Counted from the stretch's first letter, positions 1 through 6,090 are shown. The stretch: 6,643 nucleotides of DNA from a bacterium (GCA_021814895.1 JAKAHN010000038.1:1-6643); one strand, 5' to 3'. The notes: generated from the sequence alone by a model not told the origin. A program made the numbers and translations.

Positions 1-1773
1 ATTGTTTTTGGTTCAAAAGATTTGCACCACGCTTACAGCTCAGGCAAGGGCGGAATAGTGACAAGAGGTGTTGCTGAAATTGTTGAAAACAAAGCCGGCA
101 ATTTTCAAATTCTTATTCATTCTATTCCTTTCAGAGTTAATAAGGCCGAGCTTATTATCCAAATTGCCGATTTGGTGCGAGAGAAAAAAATTGAAGGAAT
201 CAAAGGCCTTCGCGATGAATCAACTAAAGATATCAGGATTGTTATTGAGCTCAAGTCCGGCAGTTATCCGGAGAAAATTTTAAACTTTTTATACAAACAT
301 ACCCAGCTTGAGGAAATGTTCCATTTCAATATGGTGGCGCTGGTTCGGGGCGTGCCTCAAACTTTATCGCTCAAGGATATTTTGGAAAATTTTGTCAGTC
401 ATAGAGTTGAGGTGGTTCGTCGCAGAACCGAATTTGAATTGAAAAGAGCCGAGGAGCGAGAACATATTCTGCTAGGTTTGAAAAAAGCTCTTGATCATAT
501 CGATGAAATAATCAAACTGATTAAAAAATCCAAAGATGTTGAGGATGCCAAACAGGGTTTGATGAAGACTTTCAAATTCTCCGAACGGCAAGCAGTGGCG
601 ATTTTGGAGATGAGATTGCAAAAATTGGCCGGTTTGGAACGAAAGAAAATTGAAGACGAGCTTCACGAAGTACAGGCGCTCATAAAATTTTTGAAAGATT
701 TGCTATCTAGTCCGAAGAAAATTTTGGCGGTTGTAAAGAAAGAGATGCAGGAGATTGCCGAAAAATATGGAGATGACCGAAAAACCAAAGTTATCAAAGG
801 CAATGCCAAGGAATTTAATGAAGAAGATTTGATTCCGGACGAGGAAAGCGTTTTGGTTTTGACCAAGGGCGGTTATATCAAACGCACTAATCCGGCTGAA
901 TATCGCAGACAAAAACGCGGCGGTGTCGGAGTCGTTGATCTGGATACGAAAGAAGAAGATTTTGTGACAAAACTTGTGACAGCTAATACTCACAGCGACC
1001 TTTTGTTCTTTACCGATAAGGGCAAGGTGTATCAAATAAAAATGTATGAAATACCAGAAGGTAAACGAGCCACCAAAGGCAAGTCAATTATGAATTTTCT
1101 TTCCATCGAAAGCACCGAAAAGGTGACTTCAATTTTGCCGATGTCAAAAGTGACGAAAGAATCAAATTTCTCGCTTCTTATGATTACTAAAAACGGTATT
1201 GGCAAGAGAGTTTCAGCCGAAAGTTTCCACGATGTTCGCCGTTCGGGATTGATTGCCATAAAATTGAAACCGGGCGACGAACTGGTTTCTGTGTCTTTTG
1301 TTGATAAGGGCGATAATTGTGTTTTGGTAACAGAAAAAGGCCAGTCAATTCGTTTTAAGGAATCCGATTTGCGCGAAATGGGCAGAGCGGCCTCTGGTGT
1401 AAAAGCGATGAAACTTGGCAAGGGAGATATTATTGTCGGGGCGGAAATTGCCGGAAAGGGAATTAAAGAAGCTTCGCTTTTGGTTATTATGGAAAAAGGT
1501 TATGGCAAGAAGACCGTTCTTTCCGAATATAAAGTTCAAAATAGGGGTGGTAGTGGAATTAAAACCGCAAAAGTTACGCCAAAAACCGGCAACTTGATCG
1601 CTTCAAAAATAATTGTGCCGGGCGAAACTGAAGAAATTGTGGCGATTTCAAAAAAGAGTCAAGTTATTCGGGTTGATGTCAATGAAATTCCGGAAATCAG
1701 CCGGCAAACGCAGGGTGTAAGGATTATGAAACTCCGAGAGGGAGACAGTATCGCATCGTTAACCTGTCTATAG
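1..1773 (+). CDS. gyrA: DNA gyrase subunit A, 5'-truncated by the window edge
   Basis: GyrA carries the DNA breakage-reunion activity of the type II topoisomerase gyrase, which introduces negative supercoils with GyrB in the cytoplasm. The reading frame is open from base 1 (IVFGSKDLHHAYSSGKGG, matching the E. coli GyrA region near residue 230), so about 590 C-terminal residues are present; the catalytic Tyr and quinolone region lie upstream of the window. The TTG at 22 is an internal Leu, not a start. In window residue numbers: tower and coiled-coil region about 135-260, with QAVAILEMRLQKLAGLER at 197-214. The long E. coli insertion just before this motif is missing. The C-terminal pinwheel follows with six recognisable blade strands (VLVLTKGGYIKR, LLFFTDKGKVYQI, LLMITKNGIGKRV, CVLVTEKGQSIRF, LLVIMEKGYGKKT, IVAISKKSQVIRV). 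A GyrA-box-like QKRGGVG at 304-310 favours GyrA over ParC. There is no acidic C-terminal tail. The gene ends with TAG. Confidence 0.97.
   Translation: MVFGSKDLHHAYSSGKGGIVTRGVAEIVENKAGNFQILIHSIPFRVNKAELIIQIADLVREKKIEGIKGLRDESTKDIRIVIELKSGSYPEKILNFLYKHTQLEEMFHFNMVALVRGVPQTLSLKDILENFVSHRVEVVRRRTEFELKRAEEREHILLGLKKALDHIDEIIKLIKKSKDVEDAKQGLMKTFKFSERQAVAILEMRLQKLAGLERKKIEDELHEVQALIKFLKDLLSSPKKILAVVKKEMQEIAEKYGDDRKTKVIKGNAKEFNEEDLIPDEESVLVLTKGGYIKRTNPAEYRRQKRGGVGVVDLDTKEEDFVTKLVTANTHSDLLFFTDKGKVYQIKMYEIPEGKRATKGKSIMNFLSIESTEKVTSILPMSKVTKESNFSLLMITKNGIGKRVSAESFHDVRRSGLIAIKLKPGDELVSVSFVDKGDNCVLVTEKGQSIRFKESDLREMGRAASGVKAMKLGKGDIIVGAEIAGKGIKEASLLVIMEKGYGKKTVLSEYKVQNRGGSGIKTAKVTPKTGNLIASKIIVPGETEEIVAISKKSQVIRVDVNEIPEISRQTQGVRIMKLREGDSIASLTCL
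910..930 (+). other. GyrA-box (QKRGGVG) coding segment
   Basis: This segment encodes Q-K-R-G-G-V-G, matching the GyrA-box consensus Q(R/K)RGG(R/K)G except at position six, where Val replaces the basic residue. The box lies on the first pinwheel blade and is required in characterised gyrases for wrapping DNA and negative supercoiling. The position at the start of the C-terminal domain fits. Confidence 0.85.
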
Positions 1774-1787
1774 AATTTTAAGAATTG

Positions 1788-1796
1788 TGTTACAAT
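1788..1796 (+). promoter_or_regulatory. Possible extended -10 promoter for the methyltransferase gene
   Basis: TG-T-TACAAT reads as an extended -10 element (TGnTATAAT with one mismatch), 14 bases after the gyrA stop. No good -35 hexamer is found 16-18 bases upstream, where the gyrA 3' end lies. If used, the transcript would start near 1803 and place the whole long palindrome in the leader of the methyltransferase mRNA. Support is a single motif in AT-rich DNA. Confidence 0.35.
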
Positions 1797-1799
1797 ATA

Positions 1800-1931
1800 A
1801 ATGTAAAATGCAAAAATCAAAATGTAAAATGACAGTTAAAAATGTAAAATTTTCAACAAAACGCGGACAGTTTTAGTTTATTTTAAAATTTTGCATTGTC
1901 ATTTTTAATTTTGATATTTTAATTTTACATT
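1800..1931. repeat. Long AT-rich imperfect palindrome (MITE-like intergenic repeat)
   Basis: The left arm (1800-1853) and right arm (1885-1931) are imperfect inverted repeats. AATGTAAAAT at 1800-1809 pairs with ATTTTACATT at 1922-1931; ATCAAAAT at 1816-1823 pairs with 1908-1915; AAAATGACA at 1826-1834 pairs with TGTCATTTT at 1897-1905; and ATGTAAAATTTT at 1842-1853 pairs with 1885-1896 allowing one G-T pair. The left arm has about seven extra bases near 1835. The central loop holds a further small pairing, AAAAC (1858-1862) with GTTTT (1870-1874). Related single arms occur at 3969-4020 and 5041-5090. The right end directly abuts the next start codon and supplies an in-frame stop (TAA at 1920). 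Confidence 0.8.
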
Positions 1932-2459
1932 ATGTTCAGCGACCCTTCTTACAATATAGAACAGTTAAGTTTGCAATCCGGAATGAAGGTGGCGGATTTG
2001 GGTTGCGGTTCGGGATTTTATTCTATGGCTTTGGCTAAAGCTGTTGGCGATAAAGGCAGGGTTTATGCCATTGATGTCCAAAAAGGCCTGCTTGATAGGT
2101 TAAAAAAAGAAGCAATGATAGAGGGCTTTCATAATGTTGAGGTGGTTTGGGGCGATGTGGAAAAAAAACACGGTACCAAACTTCGCGATGAGTCGGCCGA
2201 TGCCGTCGTGGTTGCAAACTTACTTTTTCAAATTGGACAAAAAGTTGATTTTGCGAACGAGATTCAAAGAATTCTAAGGCAAAGAGGCAAACTTCTCCTT
2301 ATAGATTGGAGCGGTTCTTTTGGCGGAGTCGGTCCGGACCAAGATCAAGTAGTGGCCAAACGTATCGGCCAAGAGTTATTTGAACAAAATGGTTTTGTTT
2401 TTGAAAGAGAGATTCGGGCTGGCGACCATCATTGGGGGATAATTATGAGGAAAAAATGA
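1932..2459 (+). CDS. Class I SAM-dependent methyltransferase, substrate unknown
   Basis: The 175-residue protein should be a soluble methyltransferase using S-adenosylmethionine. The Rossmann-type motifs are clear: motif I VADLGCGSG at 20-28, the acidic ribose-binding residue in YAIDV (Asp48), Asp75 in VVWGDVE as the adenine-side acidic residue, motif IV region ADAVVVANLLFQI at 89-101, and strand KLLLIDW at 120-126. It resembles UbiE/Methyltransf_11/31-type proteins but has no substrate-recognition domain. It contains a single Cys, so an arsenite-methyltransferase role, which needs several, is unlikely. The ATG at 1932 is the first possible start after an in-frame TAA at 1920, and the MFSDP opening leading straight to motif I suggests a complete protein. 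No Shine-Dalgarno is visible: the AT-rich repeat ends at the base before the ATG. It stops with TGA. The substrate cannot be told from sequence or neighbours. Confidence 0.9.
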   Translation: MFSDPSYNIEQLSLQSGMKVADLGCGSGFYSMALAKAVGDKGRVYAIDVQKGLLDRLKKEAMIEGFHNVEVVWGDVEKKHGTKLRDESADAVVVANLLFQIGQKVDFANEIQRILRQRGKLLLIDWSGSFGGVGPDQDQVVAKRIGQELFEQNGFVFEREIRAGDHHWGIIMRKK

Positions 2460-2492
2460 AAAATATTTTTGTGTCATAGTATTTTTTAGGTT

Positions 2493-2527
2493 AATTACCT
2501 GCCCGCCAAAGCCAGAGCTAAGTAATT
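2493..2527. repeat. Degenerate GC-rich intergenic repeat remnant
   Basis: In an AT-rich spacer, AATTAC (2493-2498) and GTAATT (2522-2527) bracket a GC-rich core with CCTGCCCGCC. It resembles the CCTGCC/CCGCC palindromic repeats scattered in many CPR genomes, here decayed so that no strong hairpin remains. ACCTGCC at 2497-2503 is the reverse complement of GGCAGGT at 2597-2603. Confidence 0.45.
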
Positions 2528-2579
2528 TTGTTTAATCAAATGAATAATGAATTTTTTAAAATAATTATATTATTAACTC

Positions 2580-2606
2580 GGTCCGCCTCAAGCGATGGCA
2601 GGTGGG
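2580..2606. repeat. Second GC-rich repeat remnant upstream of the solute-binding protein gene
   Basis: A GC-rich island with CCGCCTCAAGCG followed by GGCAGGTGGGG lies 26 bases before the ATG at 2633. It pairs with the first remnant through GGCAGGT/ACCTGCC, so the two could be the ends of one inverted pair about 110 bases apart. The intervening DNA (2528-2579) is almost purely A and T, with no convincing promoter. Confidence 0.4.
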
Positions 2607-2632
2607 GAAATTAGATTAATTAGATAAATTTT

Positions 2633-3931
2633 ATGAAAAGTAGTCCTTTCCAAATAATTCTCACAGCCACTTTTGCCGTCTTTATTCTGGTGGCTTTTGT
2701 TGCGTTATATTTTAGCAAGGCGAATAGTCCGAGCAATCAAGCAAAGGTGGAGATTTCTTTATGGGGTTCAGCGCCTTCGGCTTATATACAGGCTGTATTG
2801 GGCGCGATTCAACCGGAAAAAAGCGGTTTAAGTGTGACTTATAGGGAGATTTCCGCTGACCAATTTGACCAAACCTTACTTGAGGCGATGGCTGGAGGTC
2901 AAGGTCCTGACGCTATAATCATTTCTCAAGATTCAATTGTTAAAAATAATAACAAAATCTTGCCGATTCCTTATAAATCTTTAACCGAAAGAACCTTCAA
3001 AGACACATATGTGACCGGGGCGGAATTATTTCTTGGCGGGAGTGGAGTGGTAGCGGTGCCTTTCGCTATTGATCCTTTGATTATGTATTGGAATCGGGAT
3101 ATTTTTTCTAATGCTGGTTTAGCTGTCGCTCCGCGCTATTGGGATGAATTCTTGCGGTTAGCTGAAACTCTTACTGTTAAAAATGGTTCTGTCACTATTC
3201 AAAAAAGTGTCGTACCGCTCGGTGGATTTAGCAATGTTAATAACGCTAAAGAAATAATCTCGGCTATGACTTTACAAACTGGCACGCCTATAACTATGTA
3301 TCCGTCAAACGGCGGTTCTTTAACGGTCGCTCTAAATAGTAGCGATAATAACGGTGGATTACAAAATGTTGTTGATTTTTACACCGAGTTTGCCAATCCG
3401 GTAAAATCTGTTTATACCTGGAATCGCTCTTTACCGAACTCTTTAATAATGTTTACACAGGGCGCTTTAGCCACTTACTTTGGTTTTGGAAGCGAAATTC
3501 CGTCTATTAAAAACAAAAATCCAAATTTAGATTTTGATATTAGTTATTTTCCGCAACCGAGGTCTGCAAATATCAATATTACTTTTGGCAAGATCTTGGC
3601 GGTGGGGGCGATGCGTGGTAGTGCCAAGGCTTCATCAGCGATGCAACTCGCTTTGCTTATGGGTAGCGCGGTCGGGGTGAAAGCTTGGGACGATGCTTCC
3701 GGTCTGCCTCCTGTTCGACGCGACCTTCTCTCTGCGGTGCCAAGCGATTCTTATGGTGCGGTTTTATACAATTCGGCTTTATGGTCGCGCGGTTGGTTTG
3801 ACCCTGAACCAGCTCGGACAAAAGGTTTTATGAGTGATATGATTGAAGCGGTGACTTCCGGTTGGATGACGACAAGCGAAGCGGTTAATAAGTTTAGCAG
3901 TCAGATGAATTTGCTGTTGTCGGGGCGATAA
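2633..3931 (+). CDS. Membrane-anchored extracellular solute-binding protein (family 1-like)
   Basis: The 432-residue protein matches the size and layout of ABC-type family 1 solute-binding proteins, which capture sugars or other solutes outside the membrane. Residues 8-27 form a hydrophobic helix after a Lys-containing start. There is no lipobox Cys, so it is probably held by an uncleaved signal anchor rather than lipid. The mature part opens with VEISLWGS (39-46), continues with a PDAIIIS strand, and has the family signature VPFAIDPLIMYWNRDIF at 142-158. Late Trp and Pro residues (for example SGWMTTSEAVNKF near the end) also fit the family. The ligand cannot be predicted. No permease or ATPase gene is adjacent; instead the next three genes encode pilin-like proteins, so a role in surface recognition rather than classical import is possible. 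The ATG at 2633 follows an A/T-rich stretch with no clear Shine-Dalgarno. Confidence 0.85.
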   Translation: MKSSPFQIILTATFAVFILVAFVALYFSKANSPSNQAKVEISLWGSAPSAYIQAVLGAIQPEKSGLSVTYREISADQFDQTLLEAMAGGQGPDAIIISQDSIVKNNNKILPIPYKSLTERTFKDTYVTGAELFLGGSGVVAVPFAIDPLIMYWNRDIFSNAGLAVAPRYWDEFLRLAETLTVKNGSVTIQKSVVPLGGFSNVNNAKEIISAMTLQTGTPITMYPSNGGSLTVALNSSDNNGGLQNVVDFYTEFANPVKSVYTWNRSLPNSLIMFTQGALATYFGFGSEIPSIKNKNPNLDFDISYFPQPRSANINITFGKILAVGAMRGSAKASSAMQLALLMGSAVGVKAWDDASGLPPVRRDLLSAVPSDSYGAVLYNSALWSRGWFDPEPARTKGFMSDMIEAVTSGWMTTSEAVNKFSSQMNLLLSGR

Positions 3932-3968
3932 TGATCTTTTTTAATTTTTCCTTTGGCTGTTTGGTTTA

Positions 3969-4020
3969 ATGCAAAATGTAAATATAAAAATGAAAAATGA
4001 CAGTTAAAAGCGTAAAATAT
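3969..4020 (+). repeat. Solo arm of the AT-rich intergenic repeat (direct orientation)
   Basis: This segment matches the left arm of the palindrome at 1800-1853. AAAATGACAGTTAAAA is shared exactly, followed by (A/G)(T/C)GTAAAAT in both, and the preceding part has the same A-rich pattern with ATGCAAAATGTAAA. The partner arm is absent or decayed; only a vague T-rich TTTAATTTTAAA run (about 4030-4041) follows before the next start codon. Confidence 0.7.
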
Positions 4021-4048
4021 AGCGTCGTATTTAATTTTAAATTTTTTT

Positions 4049-4558
4049 ATGTTACTTACAAAAAATAAAGATTTCAGTAAATTATTTATCATCCTAGTGC
4101 TCACTGTCATAGTAACGGCGCCGTTTTTTGTTTTTGCTGTCAGTAAGGGGGACCCTGATACGTCTATAGTTACTTGTGGATATGACGGAGCGCATGGTCC
4201 TATTGTGAATGGACAACGCACTTTTGGTGAATTAAACGGACAGCTTGATAAAAGCGAGCAGTGTACTTTTAATGATTTTATTCGTGTCATCGGAGGAATT
4301 GTAAACGGCACGATGCTTCTTATTAGCGTTTACGCCGCTATCTCGTTTATGTATGCCGGTTACGCCTATCTTACTTCCGGTGGCAGTTCGGAAAAAGTGT
4401 CTTATGCCAAAGGAATATTCAAAAAAGTGCTTGTTGGGTATATAATCATTCTGACAGCTTGGTTGATTATCTATACTATTGAACAAGCGTTTTATACGGA
4501 CGATCCTAACGCGAGACCCAATTCAAATCTTAACGGAGGTGTTCCTGTGAATCCATAA
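4049..4558 (+). CDS. TrbC/VirB2-like (T4SS pilin-like) secreted membrane protein 1
   Basis: The 169-residue protein has a signal peptide (Lys-rich start, hydrophobic 12-29, likely cleavage after VFA at about 30). An outer segment follows with two Cys (43 and 72) that could form a disulfide. Then come two membrane helices at about 84-107 and 126-144 joined by a short polar loop, SGGSSEKVSYAKG (110-122). Helix, SG-x-x-(E/D)(E/K)-rich loop with a conserved A-K/R, helix is the layout of TrbC/VirB2 pilins and the CPR 'T4SS pilin' family, subunits of type IV secretion or conjugative pili. A polar Pro/Asn-rich tail ends the protein. It is the first of three related genes, 12 bases before the next, so co-transcription is likely. 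The ATG follows a run of T with no Shine-Dalgarno. The pilin assignment rests on topology and loop motif, not strong sequence identity. Confidence 0.75.
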   Translation: MLLTKNKDFSKLFIILVLTVIVTAPFFVFAVSKGDPDTSIVTCGYDGAHGPIVNGQRTFGELNGQLDKSEQCTFNDFIRVIGGIVNGTMLLISVYAAISFMYAGYAYLTSGGSSEKVSYAKGIFKKVLVGYIIILTAWLIIYTIEQAFYTDDPNARPNSNLNGGVPVNP

Positions 4559-4570
4559 TTATAAAAAACA

Positions 4571-4987
4571 ATGAATAAAATATTTTCAATGAGAAAAATA
4601 TCGCGAGTGGTCGCTCCATTATTAGTTTTTACGGTTTTATTAATACCTGTTATTTCTTTTGCAGTTGATACACCTTGCGACCCGTCAAAGGAACTTTGCA
4701 ATCCTATAAAATTCGGTTCAATTCAAGACTTTTTTCAAGCTGTCCTTCAAATAGCCGCTGAAGTCGGTTCGGTTATTATAATCCTCGCCTTCATTTATTC
4801 TGGCTTTCTTTTTGTTTCCGCTCGAGGTAATCAAGAAGAATTAAGCAAAGCCAAAAAATCTATAACCTATACGGTTATAGGGGCGATTATTGTTTTAGGC
4901 GCCTGGGCGTTTTCGGTAGCTATTACAAATACAGTGAATACTATTACAAATAAACCAGCTAGCGCTACGCCAGCCAATAAACCATAA
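4571..4987 (+). CDS. TrbC/VirB2-like (T4SS pilin-like) secreted membrane protein 2
   Basis: The 138-residue protein shares its upstream neighbour's design: a signal peptide ending at SFA (about residue 31), a short outer segment with two Cys (36 and 43), a membrane helix at about 62-82, a polar loop RGNQEELSKAKKS (85-97), and a second helix at about 100-118. A Thr/Pro/Ala-rich tail follows. The loop-and-helix pattern is typical of VirB2/TrbC pilin subunits, which pack their two helices into a pilus or a membrane pool. Two starts are possible, ATG 4571 and ATG 4589 (Met7); the second gives a more standard signal peptide (MRKISRVV...), but the first is kept because it gives close 12-base spacing to the previous gene. 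Neither has a Shine-Dalgarno. A leader-like fragment resembling this gene's 5' end is found at 4999-5041. Confidence 0.75.
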   Translation: MNKIFSMRKISRVVAPLLVFTVLLIPVISFAVDTPCDPSKELCNPIKFGSIQDFFQAVLQIAAEVGSVIIILAFIYSGFLFVSARGNQEELSKAKKSITYTVIGAIIVLGAWAFSVAITNTVNTITNKPASATPANKP

Positions 4988-4998
4988 ATATAATTACA

Positions 4999-5041
4999 AT
5001 GGGAAATTTTTTAATGAGAATAACGTTTATCGTCCCTCCAT
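4999..5041 (+). pseudogene. Possible remnant of a duplicated pilin-gene leader
   Basis: The spacer contains ATG...ATGAGA...ATC-GTC-CCT-CCA, which lines up in frame with the first codons of the gene at 4571: Met-(polar)-Phe-(Ser/Leu)-Met-Arg, then Ile, Val, (Ala/Pro)-Pro and a hydrophobic run. Read through, it gives MGNFLMRITFIVPPFSIF and stops at TGA (5071) inside the AT-rich repeat. It may be the start of a further paralogue cut off by the repeat, or simply a short signal-peptide-like coincidence. Confidence 0.3.
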
Positions 5042-5090
5042 TTTCCATTTTTAATTGTCATTTTTTATTTTGATTTTTTAATTTTACATT
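5041..5090 (-). repeat. Solo arm of the AT-rich intergenic repeat (inverse orientation)
   Basis: The reverse complement begins AATGTAAAATTAAAAAATC and continues through AAAATGACAATTAAAAATG. It closely matches the right arm of the palindrome at 1885-1931 read on the same strand. As there, the end TTTTACATT lies next to a start codon: here four bases before the ATG at 5095, there directly against it. Confidence 0.7.
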
Positions 5091-5094
5091 AATA

Positions 5095-6090
5095 ATGCCA
5101 AATCGTTTATCAAAAATTTTTTCTCTCGCATTGCTTTTTTTGCCTATGACGGTTTTTGCCGGCACATTTGACGATCTTATCGCTTCGGCATTCACTTGGC
5201 TAAGCCTTCTAGTTTATGTTGTTATGGGCATTGCGATGCTTCTATTTTTCTGGGGCATCATAAAGTATGTTATGGCTGGAGCGACCAATGAAGAGGGTAG
5301 AACCGACGCTCGCAATTTGATTGTTTACGGCATTATCGGTCTTTTTGTAATGGTAACGATTTGGGGTTTGGTTTATTTTTTGGCTGGTACTTTTGGGATA
5401 GGCATCGGAGGCACAACGGCAATACCGGGACTGCCTTCTCCCGGAGGTCTTGAGGGAGCTCCGACAGAGACGGCCAGAATCATTGGTTTGTTCGGCAAAT
5501 GGATTGCCAGAATCGCCGTCCTTCTTATCAGTTTTGCTGTCGTTGCGTTTTTTTGGGGGCTCACAAAATATATCGCTTCAGGAGCGGACGAAGAAAAACG
5601 TTCCGAAGCTCGCAATCTAATTACCTATGGGGTTGTTGGTCTTTTCGTAATGATATCAATTTGGGGTCTGGTATATTTTGTCGGCGATACTCTCGGTATT
5701 GATATAAACAACAGTTCTATTTTACAAGCTCCTCAAATTACCGATATTACGGTTATTGATAATGGACAAGGCGGTAAACCTATTACGGTTACAGGCGAAG
5801 CTCTTACGGGTTCTAGTTGCGCTGACGCTTCGTGGACTTCTGGCAAAAGAAGTTTTCTTGCTTTTGTGTGTTTGATTCTTTCAATTCTTAATCCCATTCC
5901 GCCGATATTGCTTGCTCTTGCCGTTCTTTATTTCTTCTGGGGTATAGCTAAATATATGAATTCCGGCGACGATAGCGAGAAATTGAGAGAAGGCAGGACG
6001 ACAATGGTCTATGGTATTCTCGGTCTTTTTGTCATTGTGGCGCTTTGGGGTTTGGTTCTGTTGGTTAAATCGGAGTTAGGGATTGTTTAA
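5095..6090 (+). CDS. Triple-domain T4SS pilin-like membrane protein
   Basis: The 331-residue protein has a signal peptide (to about VFA, residue 22) and then three copies of one two-helix domain. Copy 1 is about residues 25-103, copy 2 about 126-204, copy 3 about 252-331. Each holds a helix ending FFWG(I/L)xKY (51-58, 152-159, 280-287), then a charged loop of the type SG-x-(D/N)-(E/S)-E-(K/G)-(R/L) leading to R-x-x-x-x-Y-G, then a helix GLFV(M/I)-x-x-WGLV and a G-I ending. Copies 1 and 2 are the most alike; copy 3 lacks the RN pair (it has RTT) and follows a polar linker (205-251) containing the lone outer Cys242. The unit resembles single-domain TrbC/VirB2-type pilin proteins such as the two upstream gene products, so this may be a covalently linked trimer of a pilus or channel subunit. 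The start ATG has no Shine-Dalgarno and follows an AT-rich repeat arm. Function beyond membrane or secretion-apparatus structure is inferred. Confidence 0.8.
   Translation: MPNRLSKIFSLALLFLPMTVFAGTFDDLIASAFTWLSLLVYVVMGIAMLLFFWGIIKYVMAGATNEEGRTDARNLIVYGIIGLFVMVTIWGLVYFLAGTFGIGIGGTTAIPGLPSPGGLEGAPTETARIIGLFGKWIARIAVLLISFAVVAFFWGLTKYIASGADEEKRSEARNLITYGVVGLFVMISIWGLVYFVGDTLGIDINNSSILQAPQITDITVIDNGQGGKPITVTGEALTGSSCADASWTSGKRSFLAFVCLILSILNPIPPILLALAVLYFFWGIAKYMNSGDDSEKLREGRTTMVYGILGLFVIVALWGLVLLVKSELGIV
5167..5403 (+). repeat. Internal domain repeat, copy 1
   Basis: This encodes residues 25-103 of the triple-domain protein, with FFWGIIKYVMAG, a TNEEGRTDARN loop and GLFVMVTIWGLVYF. Hand alignment of its 72-base segment 5308-5379 with 5611-5682 in copy 2 gives about 56 matches; many changes are at third codon positions, which suggests duplication followed by protein-level constraint. 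Confidence 0.8.
5470..5706 (+). repeat. Internal domain repeat, copy 2
   Basis: This encodes residues 126-204, with FFWGLTKYIASG, an ADEEKRSEARN loop and GLFVMISIWGLVYF. It is offset 101 residues from copy 1 and is joined to it by a Gly/Pro-rich linker (about 104-125). Confidence 0.8.
5848..6087 (+). repeat. Internal domain repeat, copy 3 (most divergent)
   Basis: This encodes residues 252-331, with FFWGIAKYMNSG, a DDSEKLREGR loop and GLFVIVALWGLVLL. It is offset 128 residues from copy 2 because of a longer polar linker. The first helix is extended by a Pro-rich kink (NPIPP, 266-270). Confidence 0.75.

Noticed and set aside
68..283. Small alternative-frame and antisense open frames over gyrA, the binding protein and the pilin-like genes
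   Set aside because: They lie wholly inside well-supported genes in other frames, have unusual compositions, and show no recognisable domains or leaders.
2566..2573. Promoter -10 (TATATT/TATTAT) before the solute-binding protein gene
   Set aside because: The region is almost entirely A/T, so such hexamers are expected by chance; there is no -35 and no TG extension.
3932..3968. Intrinsic terminator after the solute-binding protein gene
   Set aside because: T-rich runs are present but no GC-rich stem precedes them.
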